Of a stretch of 64,000 nt of DNA, positions 26,601 to 33,816 are shown piece after piece (positions within the stretch are counted from its first letter, which is position 1; each line of letters begins with the position of its first letter). Made by a program: the position numbers and the translations under genes. Source of the DNA: Cellvibrionaceae bacterium (GTDB lineage: Bacteria > Pseudomonadota > Gammaproteobacteria > Pseudomonadales > Cellvibrionaceae); the NCBI GenBank assembly GCA_021151525.1, contig JAGKXD010000002.1, forward strand, positions 1 to 64,000, written 5' to 3'. Below the pieces are notes generated by a model that did no database searches, was not told where the DNA came from, and saw only the letters and a program-made list of their open reading frames with translations.

Positions 26601-27314
26601 TTAATCTTCTTTGTGAGCCAGAATAATGTGCCCAAGGAACACATCAGCTCTCCCTGCAACATGATCTCGGGCATGCCGCGTCTCAAAACTACAATGCTTA
26701 AAAACCATACTGGGAGATGTTACAGTTTTACCATTGGGGAGTGCCAATGATCTCAGGAGTTGAGACATAGGCTTTTCTTGCATCGCGGTCTTGATTCCAT
26801 TAGCAACATCTTGCATTTTGTTTGAGGATTCCACTAATGCAATCATAAAACCTAAATCTGCTTGTTTTGCATAAATACCATTCACAAACCTTAGTGCTCC
26901 CTGCGTGCAATATAAGGCGCGACTATTTTTTTCACCAATATCTGTTTTAAGCTTTTTTATTTCGACATCTATTTCGATCTCGTGCTCAAGCTTCTCACTG
27001 AAATATGTCATGTCCGTTCTGCCACGAGAGGCTAGCTCTTGTTTTTCCTCATCAATATCCGAGGTGGCATGCTCAGGAATAAATATCCCGTCAATACCGT
27101 GCCGGCGACAATTTTTGTATAGAGAGCAGGCGTAATATCGAGTGATTTTGGGCTCGGGTTGACTCCACTGCATATCGGGAGGTGGGCATTTTTGCAACGC
27201 ACTCCAATGATCAATCATGTATGTTAGGACGCGCTCAATTGTCGTCTTGCGCCCAAAGGCAGCATTCCATTTTTCAGATGTCAGAACAGATTTGTAGCGA
27301 GATCGAACTGCCAT
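26601..27314 (-). CDS. Putative PD-(D/E)xK nuclease partner of the methyltransferase
   Basis: The 237-residue protein is not from a family I can name. Residues 98-120 carry the layout of a PD-(D/E)xK nuclease core: GRTDMTYF with Asp101, then a strand ending in VEIKKL with Glu118 and Lys120. It is followed by a helix with RFVNGIYAKQADLGFMIALVE, a helix-strand layout seen in many restriction nucleases. It starts three bases after the stop codon of the DNA methyltransferase on the same strand, so the two are translationally linked. I infer a restriction endonuclease subunit; the catalytic assignment rests on a short motif only. Confidence 0.5.
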   Translation of the reverse strand: MAVRSRYKSVLTSEKWNAAFGRKTTIERVLTYMIDHWSALQKCPPPDMQWSQPEPKITRYYACSLYKNCRRHGIDGIFIPEHATSDIDEEKQELASRGRTDMTYFSEKLEHEIEIDVEIKKLKTDIGEKNSRALYCTQGALRFVNGIYAKQADLGFMIALVESSNKMQDVANGIKTAMQEKPMSQLLRSLALPNGKTVTSPSMVFKHCSFETRHARDHVAGRADVFLGHIILAHKED

Positions 27315-27317
27315 TGT

Positions 27318-30300
27318 TCAAAGTCCCTCACGAACAGTTTGTACAACCCTATAAGCATCCTGTGCAGCAGCACCCGCCAGCCATAATCGTTTAATCATAG
27401 GCTTTACTAAGTAGTAGCTGCCTCCATGATTAATTAAGAAATCTGAGCTAAAACTTAGTGTCTCATCACCCACTTGTGGGTAGTTTTCATCACCACTAAG
27501 CTCGTCAATAATGCGCGCAATATCCGCTGTAAAATCATGTGTAGTTTTTGCAGATTTTTCTTCGTCTTGAATACCAATACGCACAATAACTTGCGTCCCT
27601 AAAGTTCGAGATCGAGGACATTTAATATCAATGTCAAATTGCCCTGAACCATCAAAACGATGACGCCATGTTTCCAATTCATGCCGAAGAACTTCGCCAT
27701 ATGCCTTGAGTTCATTCTCACTGGGTGAGTTCATTAATTGCCAATTTAATGCACTCAGCGCAACAGGCTGCCGCGCTGGAATAAAAAACTCGCAGGTGTC
27801 CTCTACGACCTTGCGCTCAGTGCTCGATAAATCAAAATAATCGTAAATCAAGGCATCTATTTGATTTCTCGTTTTCGCCCAGCGAGCTGGAGGATAATCC
27901 TCATTATCCTGTTCAAAGGGTTTAAGTAGATCACACACCTTGTTGATAATGGTGCGTGCCCGCTTGGGGTTTTCGTGCAAATCCGGCATTGCGAATGGCA
28001 ATCGCTCTATCTCAGCCAGCTTAATGTGAGGCCTCTCCATAACGAGAGAAAAGGTTGTGTAAAAAAGTAAGTAGCGAGCTAGTTTCGAACGCAGATAAGC
28101 CGTAACGAATCTCATCAGCTCTTTATCACCCTGACGATCAATAATAGCGCCAGCCGTTTGCATAAAGCTAAATGCAGTGTCGGCATAGCAAGCGCGGATT
28201 TCCAGGGTTTTATTATCTGCCCCATCTGGAAATATCACGCGCACACCATTAAATGCAGCACCGTTGCGAGATCCAAAATCTGCAACTGTATCGATTTCTT
28301 TGGGGAATTTTTTGAGATCGTCAGGCGTTATGAACAGGCGATTTTTTGGATAATTACCTTTCCCTGATGCCGTACTCAAATAAGGATATTTACGCAAAGG
28401 CTTTGCGTCACTAGGTACTTTGCTGTTATCCGTTAAATGGAATCCTTTGCAAATAATAAAGCGCGAATTTTCACCTTGTGCGTGATCTTTAAATCGACCA
28501 TTCAAGCGTAATCGTGAAATAAGGGATTCGTCTAACTCGTTCCCCCAAAAATACGTGCGCAAAACTTCTGCATCGTTGCAGGCAGCATGACTTAATAATT
28601 TTTTACGATCAAACCCGTGCACAGTAAGACGACCAAAAGCCAAACTAACATCAGACTTTGGTACAAAATATTCAAATGCCTCGCGTGGTGGAATTTTGCC
28701 GACATCGACAGGTAATCGACGTTTACCTGTAATGATGGCGGTAGGATGCACCGCTCCATCAAATAGTACCCGGCGCATATCGGCAAGATTGAAAATACGC
28801 TCTGGCATGAACTCACGGAACCAGTTCAGCAAATAGGGGCCAGTATCGGCTGCACCCAAAACGGCAGCCGGTAAAATCAGGCACAAACGTCCACCAGGTA
28901 TTACCAGCTCTGTTGCGCGACGCACAAACGCTAACGCAATCTGACGACGAGGAAGCACACTTTTGTATCGGTCACGCCACCAGTCTTCGTAAAGGCGAGA
29001 GTCACCATCCGCTGGTTCAAACCAGGGAGGATTTGAGATAACAATGGTTGGTTTGCTATTCTGTATTACCAGATTTTTGGCATCGAAAAAATCCCCTGCA
29101 TCTTCTTTGGCCAAGATGGCGCCTATAAGGGGTGGCAACTTAACTTGCTGATCTTCCTGCAGGCGTGCAATATCATTGGGAGCCAAATCTTCTAGCAGTA
29201 CGAGATAGAGGCTGAATGCAGTAACTTTACAGGCGGCGGCAGAAATATCGCTACCGCGTATGCCATTCATGAGGACTGTTCTTCTATCCTCATACGTCAG
29301 CGCGCTTTTTTGCGCTGCTCGCATTGCCCCCAGCATTCTGCGGTACGCACTTGTAATAAGAATTCCAGAACCGCATGCACCATCAAGGACAACTTCTTTC
29401 CACGGTTTTTTAACTCCCCTGAATGCCTCATCAACAGCCAGGGAGGCTAAGTGACGGGGAGTATAAAATGCGCCTTGCTTAACTTGTGAATGGCTCAGGA
29501 AGGATTCGTAAATTCCAGAAATGAGTTCAACGGGAATGTACTTGAAGTCATAGCGCCAAAGTGATCGTTGACCATCTTTTAAGCGGGTATGCAAAAGAAA
29601 CTCCGCTAGAAGACTAAAAGTAGCTTCACCAAGTTGCTTCCAGTCTACGTTCGAGCCGCCCTCAATATCTAAAAGATCACCATTAAAGTCTCTTTTAAGC
29701 GTGCGAAACAGCTTATCTAATCCTTGCGCATTTGCTGATGTCAGCAAGCTTAGGAGTGAACCCACTTTATGCCGATCACGATAATCCGAACCGATTATTC
29801 CGCGATCTTCAAGATAAGAAACGAAAATACACTTTCCAAGCAATAGCTGAGCCTGAGCTGTATTCAAATTATTGTCGGCAAGAAGACTAACGGCGATCGA
29901 TAAATTTTCAAGGATTGCACTATCAACTCTATTTTTTCGATCAAACCAAGTTGGCAATCGAGAGTGAATGCTGCCACTGGCGATTTCTTTTGCTGAAAAG
30001 GGTCCATCTACACTGGCGGCCATTAGTGTCAATGGCTCGGCTGGATGCAGAGTACGAGGTGCGGGATAAGCCGTTGCCTGATTTGGCTCTACCACAACCA
30101 AAATAGAAACCAGATTTTGGTTCCAAATTTTGCGGCGAACCTCATCAATAAAACCGGGATCAGTAATTTGTTTCGAGGTTGGTTCAATAAAACACACCGC
30201 TGGCACTCGATCAATTTCATAAACAGCAGACGAAACAATATCCCCAGCGGAATCCAGCATCAGTTGGATTTCTCTAGAGTAAGGATGGTCGGCCTGAACT

Positions 30301-30389
30301 TGCTTGACTGAGCGATGAACAACCCCTACAGAGCCATCATACCCAAGAGCCTCAAGCCATAAATCTGTGCTTTTAGATGTCTTTTTCAT
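27318..30389 (-). CDS. Large N6-adenine DNA methyltransferase (restriction or BREX-like)
   Basis: The 1023-residue protein has gamma-class N6-adenine methyltransferase motifs in order: motif X GAFYTP (306-311), motif I VLDGACGSG (334-342), a motif II-like GSDISAAACKVTAFSLYL (379-396) and motif IV ISNPPWF (451-457). A helical region precedes them (about 150-300), and a long C-terminal part (about 600-1000) probably holds target recognition. The N-terminal 130 residues form a separate small domain with no clear nuclease motif. The size and layout are like type IIG or PglX-type enzymes. It is operonic with the putative nuclease and divergent from a WYL regulator of defence type. Confidence 0.85.
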   Translation of the reverse strand: MKKTSKSTDLWLEALGYDGSVGVVHRSVKQVQADHPYSREIQLMLDSAGDIVSSAVYEIDRVPAVCFIEPTSKQITDPGFIDEVRRKIWNQNLVSILVVVEPNQATAYPAPRTLHPAEPLTLMAASVDGPFSAKEIASGSIHSRLPTWFDRKNRVDSAILENLSIAVSLLADNNLNTAQAQLLLGKCIFVSYLEDRGIIGSDYRDRHKVGSLLSLLTSANAQGLDKLFRTLKRDFNGDLLDIEGGSNVDWKQLGEATFSLLAEFLLHTRLKDGQRSLWRYDFKYIPVELISGIYESFLSHSQVKQGAFYTPRHLASLAVDEAFRGVKKPWKEVVLDGACGSGILITSAYRRMLGAMRAAQKSALTYEDRRTVLMNGIRGSDISAAACKVTAFSLYLVLLEDLAPNDIARLQEDQQVKLPPLIGAILAKEDAGDFFDAKNLVIQNSKPTIVISNPPWFEPADGDSRLYEDWWRDRYKSVLPRRQIALAFVRRATELVIPGGRLCLILPAAVLGAADTGPYLLNWFREFMPERIFNLADMRRVLFDGAVHPTAIITGKRRLPVDVGKIPPREAFEYFVPKSDVSLAFGRLTVHGFDRKKLLSHAACNDAEVLRTYFWGNELDESLISRLRLNGRFKDHAQGENSRFIICKGFHLTDNSKVPSDAKPLRKYPYLSTASGKGNYPKNRLFITPDDLKKFPKEIDTVADFGSRNGAAFNGVRVIFPDGADNKTLEIRACYADTAFSFMQTAGAIIDRQGDKELMRFVTAYLRSKLARYLLFYTTFSLVMERPHIKLAEIERLPFAMPDLHENPKRARTIINKVCDLLKPFEQDNEDYPPARWAKTRNQIDALIYDYFDLSSTERKVVEDTCEFFIPARQPVALSALNWQLMNSPSENELKAYGEVLRHELETWRHRFDGSGQFDIDIKCPRSRTLGTQVIVRIGIQDEEKSAKTTHDFTADIARIIDELSGDENYPQVGDETLSFSSDFLINHGGSYYLVKPMIKRLWLAGAAAQDAYRVVQTVREGL

Positions 30390-30406
30390 TTAATCAAGAG
30401 CATAAC

Positions 30407-30424
30407 ATTATTTTCGAAAATAAT
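30407..30424. promoter_or_regulatory. 18-bp palindrome in the methyltransferase/WYL divergent region
   Basis: ATTATTTTCGAAAATAAT is a perfect palindrome 18 bases upstream of the methyltransferase start, in the 126-base region between it and the divergent WYL regulator. It is a candidate operator for autoregulation by the WYL protein, as BrxR/CapW proteins bind inverted repeats next to their own genes. Confidence 0.55.
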
Positions 30425-30515
30425 ACAATCATATTGCTTGCTTTAACTATTATGATTAAACTAATCGAAATGATTGACACAATTGTTATGTTTGATCTTT
30501 TTCGGGTATTAAAAC

Positions 30516-31385
30516 GTGGAAAAAATATGCTTTGCTCAGCGTCAGCGACTCACTTATCTTGAGTCGGTAGCTTATTGGGAAGGAGCTGTTGATCGCCCTC
30601 GGATATCAGCAGCGTTTGGCGTGTCTGAAAATCATGTAACCAAGGATTTTCGCTTTTACAAAGAAACATACCCAGGCAACTTGCAATATGACGAAACTTT
30701 AAGGGCGTACCGTCCAACACAAAAATTTAAACCAAGAATTGCAACAGGCTCTGCCAGCGAGTATCTCTCCATCTTAAAAAGCTACGCAGAGAGAGCGGCA
30801 TTTGATGTTATTGCTGAACCTGAAACGACCTTGGCTGTTTGTGCTGTACCACAGTCTGTAGGAGGGATTGATAAAGGGGTTCTGAACGCAATTACACGCG
30901 CGATTTCATCCAAAGGCGGATTAGAGATCTCCTACCAATCTATGCGCAGAGATGAGCAAAGCGTGAAAAAGATATGGCCCCATGCTCTGGCGTTTTCTGG
31001 GCACCGATGGCATGCAAGAACGTATGACCTAGAGAATAAAAAATTTGTTGACCTGGTTCTTCATCGTATACTTTCCGCCAAAACCATCAATGAGCCCGCA
31101 CCATTTACGGCGCTGGATGATCGCGAATGGAATACCTTGGTTGAAGTTGATGTTTTACCCAGTGCAGAATTAAATGCAAACCAATCTGCTGTTGTTGCCA
31201 AGGAATTTGGCATGGTCAAGGTAGATGGTGGTAACTGGTGCTGGAGAGCCACAATGCGAGAATGCTTAATATCTTACTTTATTGTTTTTAATCGACTTGA
31301 TGTCGAAAAAGATTCAAAAAGATTAATTATGCTTCGAGACAACACGTTAATTACTAAATATTTAATGAGCGCCAAAGCTGAATAG
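30516..31385 (+). CDS. WYL-domain transcriptional regulator of BrxR/CapW type
   Basis: The 289-residue protein has an N-terminal winged helix-turn-helix (RLTYLESVAYWEGAVDRPRI, then SAAFGVSENHVTKDFRFYKE, about 11-50), a short beta segment (NLQYDETLRAYRPTQKF), a WYL domain (GLEISYQSMRRDE ... KKIWPHALAFSGHRWHARTY, about 133-170) and a C-terminal WCX-like domain. This order is that of BrxR/CapW repressors, which control phage-defence operons. The start is a GTG at 30516; no strong ribosome binding site is visible. It is divergent from the methyltransferase operon it probably regulates. Confidence 0.8.
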   Translation: MEKICFAQRQRLTYLESVAYWEGAVDRPRISAAFGVSENHVTKDFRFYKETYPGNLQYDETLRAYRPTQKFKPRIATGSASEYLSILKSYAERAAFDVIAEPETTLAVCAVPQSVGGIDKGVLNAITRAISSKGGLEISYQSMRRDEQSVKKIWPHALAFSGHRWHARTYDLENKKFVDLVLHRILSAKTINEPAPFTALDDREWNTLVEVDVLPSAELNANQSAVVAKEFGMVKVDGGNWCWRATMRECLISYFIVFNRLDVEKDSKRLIMLRDNTLITKYLMSAKAE

Positions 31386-31460
31386 AAATAGATAGCGAGA
31401 ACCCCGTAAATACAAATTTTCTGATGCTCCAATACACCAAAATAAATAATTCATGCTTGC

Positions 31461-33140
31461 TTATCGATTACAAAAATCATCGATAGACATCGGTTGCACA
31501 GTAAGCCCCAATCTCATTGCGGGCGTGCACCCATCTTCCCCTACCAGACAATAGTTGTAGTAAACCTTAAATATAGCAAGGGCACGCTCAACAACCAATG
31601 GGCTGTATGCTCCATAGCCATGCCAGCGCCTGTTCGCATTATTGGCCGTCGCCAAAGGGCGCTCTAGTATTGATATGCGGCGGCGAACCTGCATAAAAAA
31701 ACGATCTACCCCACGCAAAGTTGCCTTCATATAAAGCCGCGCCAAATGGTCAATATCATAATCCTTAAAATCCGTTTGATATTGAATCGATTTATTGGGG
31801 TCTGCCATATCCGATAGAGGATAAGAAAACCAAGAACTTCTTTCTGATTCTGCTTGGAACGCCTGCAATCGATGGACAACCAATTGGTGCCTAAGATTTT
31901 TTTCCTCTATATCCGGAAAATTTTTTTTAAAATTGCTCAACTCACGATTGACTTGAGAAACAAGTTTTTTCTTGCCCTGCATAGTCAAATTTTTTGCCGT
32001 TTGAACGACAAAAACATCGGTCGTTCGCGCTGTCACACGCTCAGCGAACACCCCAATACAGGCGCTATCGAGACCTGGATCTCTATCAACAAAAAGCCTA
32101 ACTTTTTCAACACTTTTTAGAAGCGCCTTTAAACGAAAAATTAGCGCGTATTGTGTGTGCTCCAAATGAACTTGCATTCCCGAATGCGGAGCCTTAACTT
32201 CTAGGTCAGGCAGCTCACTATCCGTATCCACCGTGCTTTTTTCATCGGTGATACCATCATCCTCAAAGTCACGCCTCAAACAGAGTCGAGCGTAGTGTCG
32301 GTAAGCGGGTGGGAGATCGTAATCACCGCGCGCTATGGCATCGGCCTCGATGTCTTCCGCATTTACCGTTGAATCAAAATTTAGCTGTGCTGCAAATATA
32401 TATCCTGTTTCATTATCTGCAGCTACTGTTGCGCCCAACCGAATATTTCGCCGATCGAATTGGGTCCCCCAGTTTAAAAAATAATCCTGCCTATCGATGC
32501 TGACATATGTTCTTTTAAGATCAACTAGACCATCCTCAAATTTCTTCTCTTGGATCAGACTGAAGGAAGTCATGATCTCGCTAAGGAAACCTAATTTTCC
32601 ATATAGTGTGGCAGGGTTTATATCTAGAACTTCGCAGATGCGCCGCATGGGCACTTTATTAACAAGCAACTTAAGAACTTCGCCATCGAGCTCTGGTTTC
32701 CTCTGCTCCCGGATTTGCGCGCCGCAAGAAAAGGTGCTGCCACAACGCTTGCAGCGAAATCGCGGCTCGCCCCTGCGAGTTACACCATGTTTATAATACA
32801 ACTGAGGAAATTGAGTAGGTCCCATACCAAAAGAGTCGCAGGATTCATCTGGGCACGAAGCATTTTGATGGCGATAATCCGATGGATTAAACCTTATCAG
32901 CTCTTGGGATATAGCGAGATTACTACGTAAAACAGATGTGCGCTTACAGAGTTGGCAGGACAGAACTCGCCCTCGTCCAGAAAATCCAATCAGGGTATAG
33001 CTACCTATACCGCCAGGCACAGCACCACGAGACTCTGGGGCAGGGATACCAAAATTAGTGCAAAGCGGGTTTTTGCAAAAGTTGATCTGTATACCGTTGA
33101 CGCCATCAGGAATGCGTCGGTGCTTTTTTGGTGTTGCCAA
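31461..33140 (-). CDS. Zinc-ribbon DDE transposase-like protein at the island edge
   Basis: The 559-residue protein carries two zinc ribbons: CKNPLC ... CQLCK (about 22-65) and CPDESC ... CKRCGSTFSC (about 95-138). A helix-turn-helix follows (VPMRRICEVLDINPATLYGKLGF, about 158-180), then an RNase H-like core with candidate acidic residues (YVSIDRQD near 217 and LFVDRD near 352). The plan is that of IS1-like transposases but longer. It starts at TTG, supported by GGAGGG nine bases upstream. The gene begins about 40 bases inside the right inverted repeat and reads into the island, the position expected of a transposase. It could instead be a domesticated defence-associated protein. Confidence 0.6.
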   Translation of the reverse strand: MATPKKHRRIPDGVNGIQINFCKNPLCTNFGIPAPESRGAVPGGIGSYTLIGFSGRGRVLSCQLCKRTSVLRSNLAISQELIRFNPSDYRHQNASCPDESCDSFGMGPTQFPQLYYKHGVTRRGEPRFRCKRCGSTFSCGAQIREQRKPELDGEVLKLLVNKVPMRRICEVLDINPATLYGKLGFLSEIMTSFSLIQEKKFEDGLVDLKRTYVSIDRQDYFLNWGTQFDRRNIRLGATVAADNETGYIFAAQLNFDSTVNAEDIEADAIARGDYDLPPAYRHYARLCLRRDFEDDGITDEKSTVDTDSELPDLEVKAPHSGMQVHLEHTQYALIFRLKALLKSVEKVRLFVDRDPGLDSACIGVFAERVTARTTDVFVVQTAKNLTMQGKKKLVSQVNRELSNFKKNFPDIEEKNLRHQLVVHRLQAFQAESERSSWFSYPLSDMADPNKSIQYQTDFKDYDIDHLARLYMKATLRGVDRFFMQVRRRISILERPLATANNANRRWHGYGAYSPLVVERALAIFKVYYNYCLVGEDGCTPAMRLGLTVQPMSIDDFCNR

Positions 33141-33142
33141 AA

Positions 33143-33172
33143 ATAATGCCCTCCAAGTTAGGAGGGCATTAT
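33143..33172 (-). promoter_or_regulatory. Promoter and SD-masking hairpin of the transposase-like gene
   Basis: On the minus strand, ATAATGCCCTCC (33172-33161) pairs perfectly with GGAGGGCATTAT (33154-33143). The right arm contains the ribosome binding site GGAGGG of the TTG start at 33140. The left arm overlaps a perfect TATAAT -10. A transcript starting from that promoter would lack most of the left arm and leave the site free, while readthrough RNA from yhbY would mask it. Confidence 0.55.
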
Positions 33173-33178
33173 ATCGCT

Positions 33179-33222
33179 TTCAACACTTTACTTGAACGGC
33201 TCGCCATTTGGGCGGCTTTTTT
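33179..33222 (-). repeat. Right copy of island-bounding inverted repeat
   Basis: Its reverse complement matches 8099-8145 at 40 of 47 aligned columns. In plus-strand orientation it forms a hairpin around an ATTTG loop followed by T7, a terminator for transcripts leaving the island to the right. It lies 20 bases before the yhbY stop codon and just upstream of the transposase-like gene. Confidence 0.6.
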
Positions 33223-33241
33223 TATCGCACGAGATAAGTGT

Positions 33242-33544
33242 TTATCTGTGTAAATTCGACAGCTTAGGATTCGCTTTTTTATTGGCGCGATAGAGAATAA
33301 CTACTTTGCCGATTTCCTGGATTAGTTCAACATTAGGCAATGCAACGATTTCGGCTACCAGCGCTTTGCGCTCATCGCGATCGGCAAGACCAAGCTTCAC
33401 TTTGATCAGTTCATGGTCATCCAATGCACGATTTAGCTCCAGCAGCACGCCTTCGCTCAAGCCATTGCCAGCGATGGTGACAATCGGGTTGAGTTTGTGG
33501 CCAATGGTACGAAATGATTTTTTGCGGTCTGCGCTGATGGGCAT
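33242..33544 (-). CDS. yhbY: Ribosome assembly RNA-binding protein YhbY
   Basis: The 100-residue CRM-domain protein binds pre-50S ribosomal RNA. It shows the family sequence: KKSFRTIGHKLNPIVTIAGNGLSEGV (9-34), LELNRALDDHELIKVKLG and GKVVILYR near 83-90. Length is normal. In E. coli and Pseudomonas it lies between greA and rlmE, divergent from rlmE-ftsH. Here it faces ftsH directly and its leftward neighbour is the accessory island. Confidence 0.95.
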   Translation of the reverse strand: MPISADRKKSFRTIGHKLNPIVTIAGNGLSEGVLLELNRALDDHELIKVKLGLADRDERKALVAEIVALPNVELIQEIGKVVILYRANKKANPKLSNLHR

Positions 33545-33716
33545 AAAAACTTACCTTAGGGGATTTAGACGAAGGGCGCTATTGTAGCCCACTCGGGCCC
33601 GCAAGGGCTAATGCGATGGCAGCTTTTGCCGCTATAGATTTTAACGGCAGAGTTTATTCAACTTTGCCGATTAGCTGCTAGAGTTAAAGGCAAACACACA
33701 GTCTTTCTGCCTTACC

Positions 33717-33744
33717 CTTGCAATTCAAGATTTACTCCCCAAGT
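33717..33744 (+). promoter_or_regulatory. Sigma-32-like heat-shock promoter of ftsH
   Basis: CTTGCAA (33717-33723) and CCCCAAGT (33737-33744), separated by 13 bases, fit the sigma-32 consensus (CTTGAA, 13-15 bases, CCCCATNT). ftsH is heat-shock controlled in E. coli. The start codon follows 72 bases later. Confidence 0.5.
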
Positions 33745-33816
33745 ATACTGAAGTATTACCAAGTCCCATTTTTTTGATGTTTAACGCTGTTTTAATGCTT
33801 ATATGAGGATCTCTCC

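Noticed and set aside
27318..30389. BREX PglX assignment for the methyltransferase
   Set aside because: No other BREX core gene is present in the window, and the partner gene is a putative nuclease, so the specific name is not supported.
31386..31460. Possible left end of a small insertion sequence carrying the transposase-like gene
   Set aside because: Only a weak GCGAG-type similarity to the right repeat is visible; nothing comparable to the 40-of-47 match of the distant left copy.
33143..33172. Terminator for yhbY
   Set aside because: The hairpin has no T-run in the minus direction and instead contains the ribosome binding site of the next gene.
8091..33235. Target-site duplication flanking the inverted repeats
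   Set aside because: The bases outside the two repeats were compared by eye and no matching 3-9 bp duplication could be seen.
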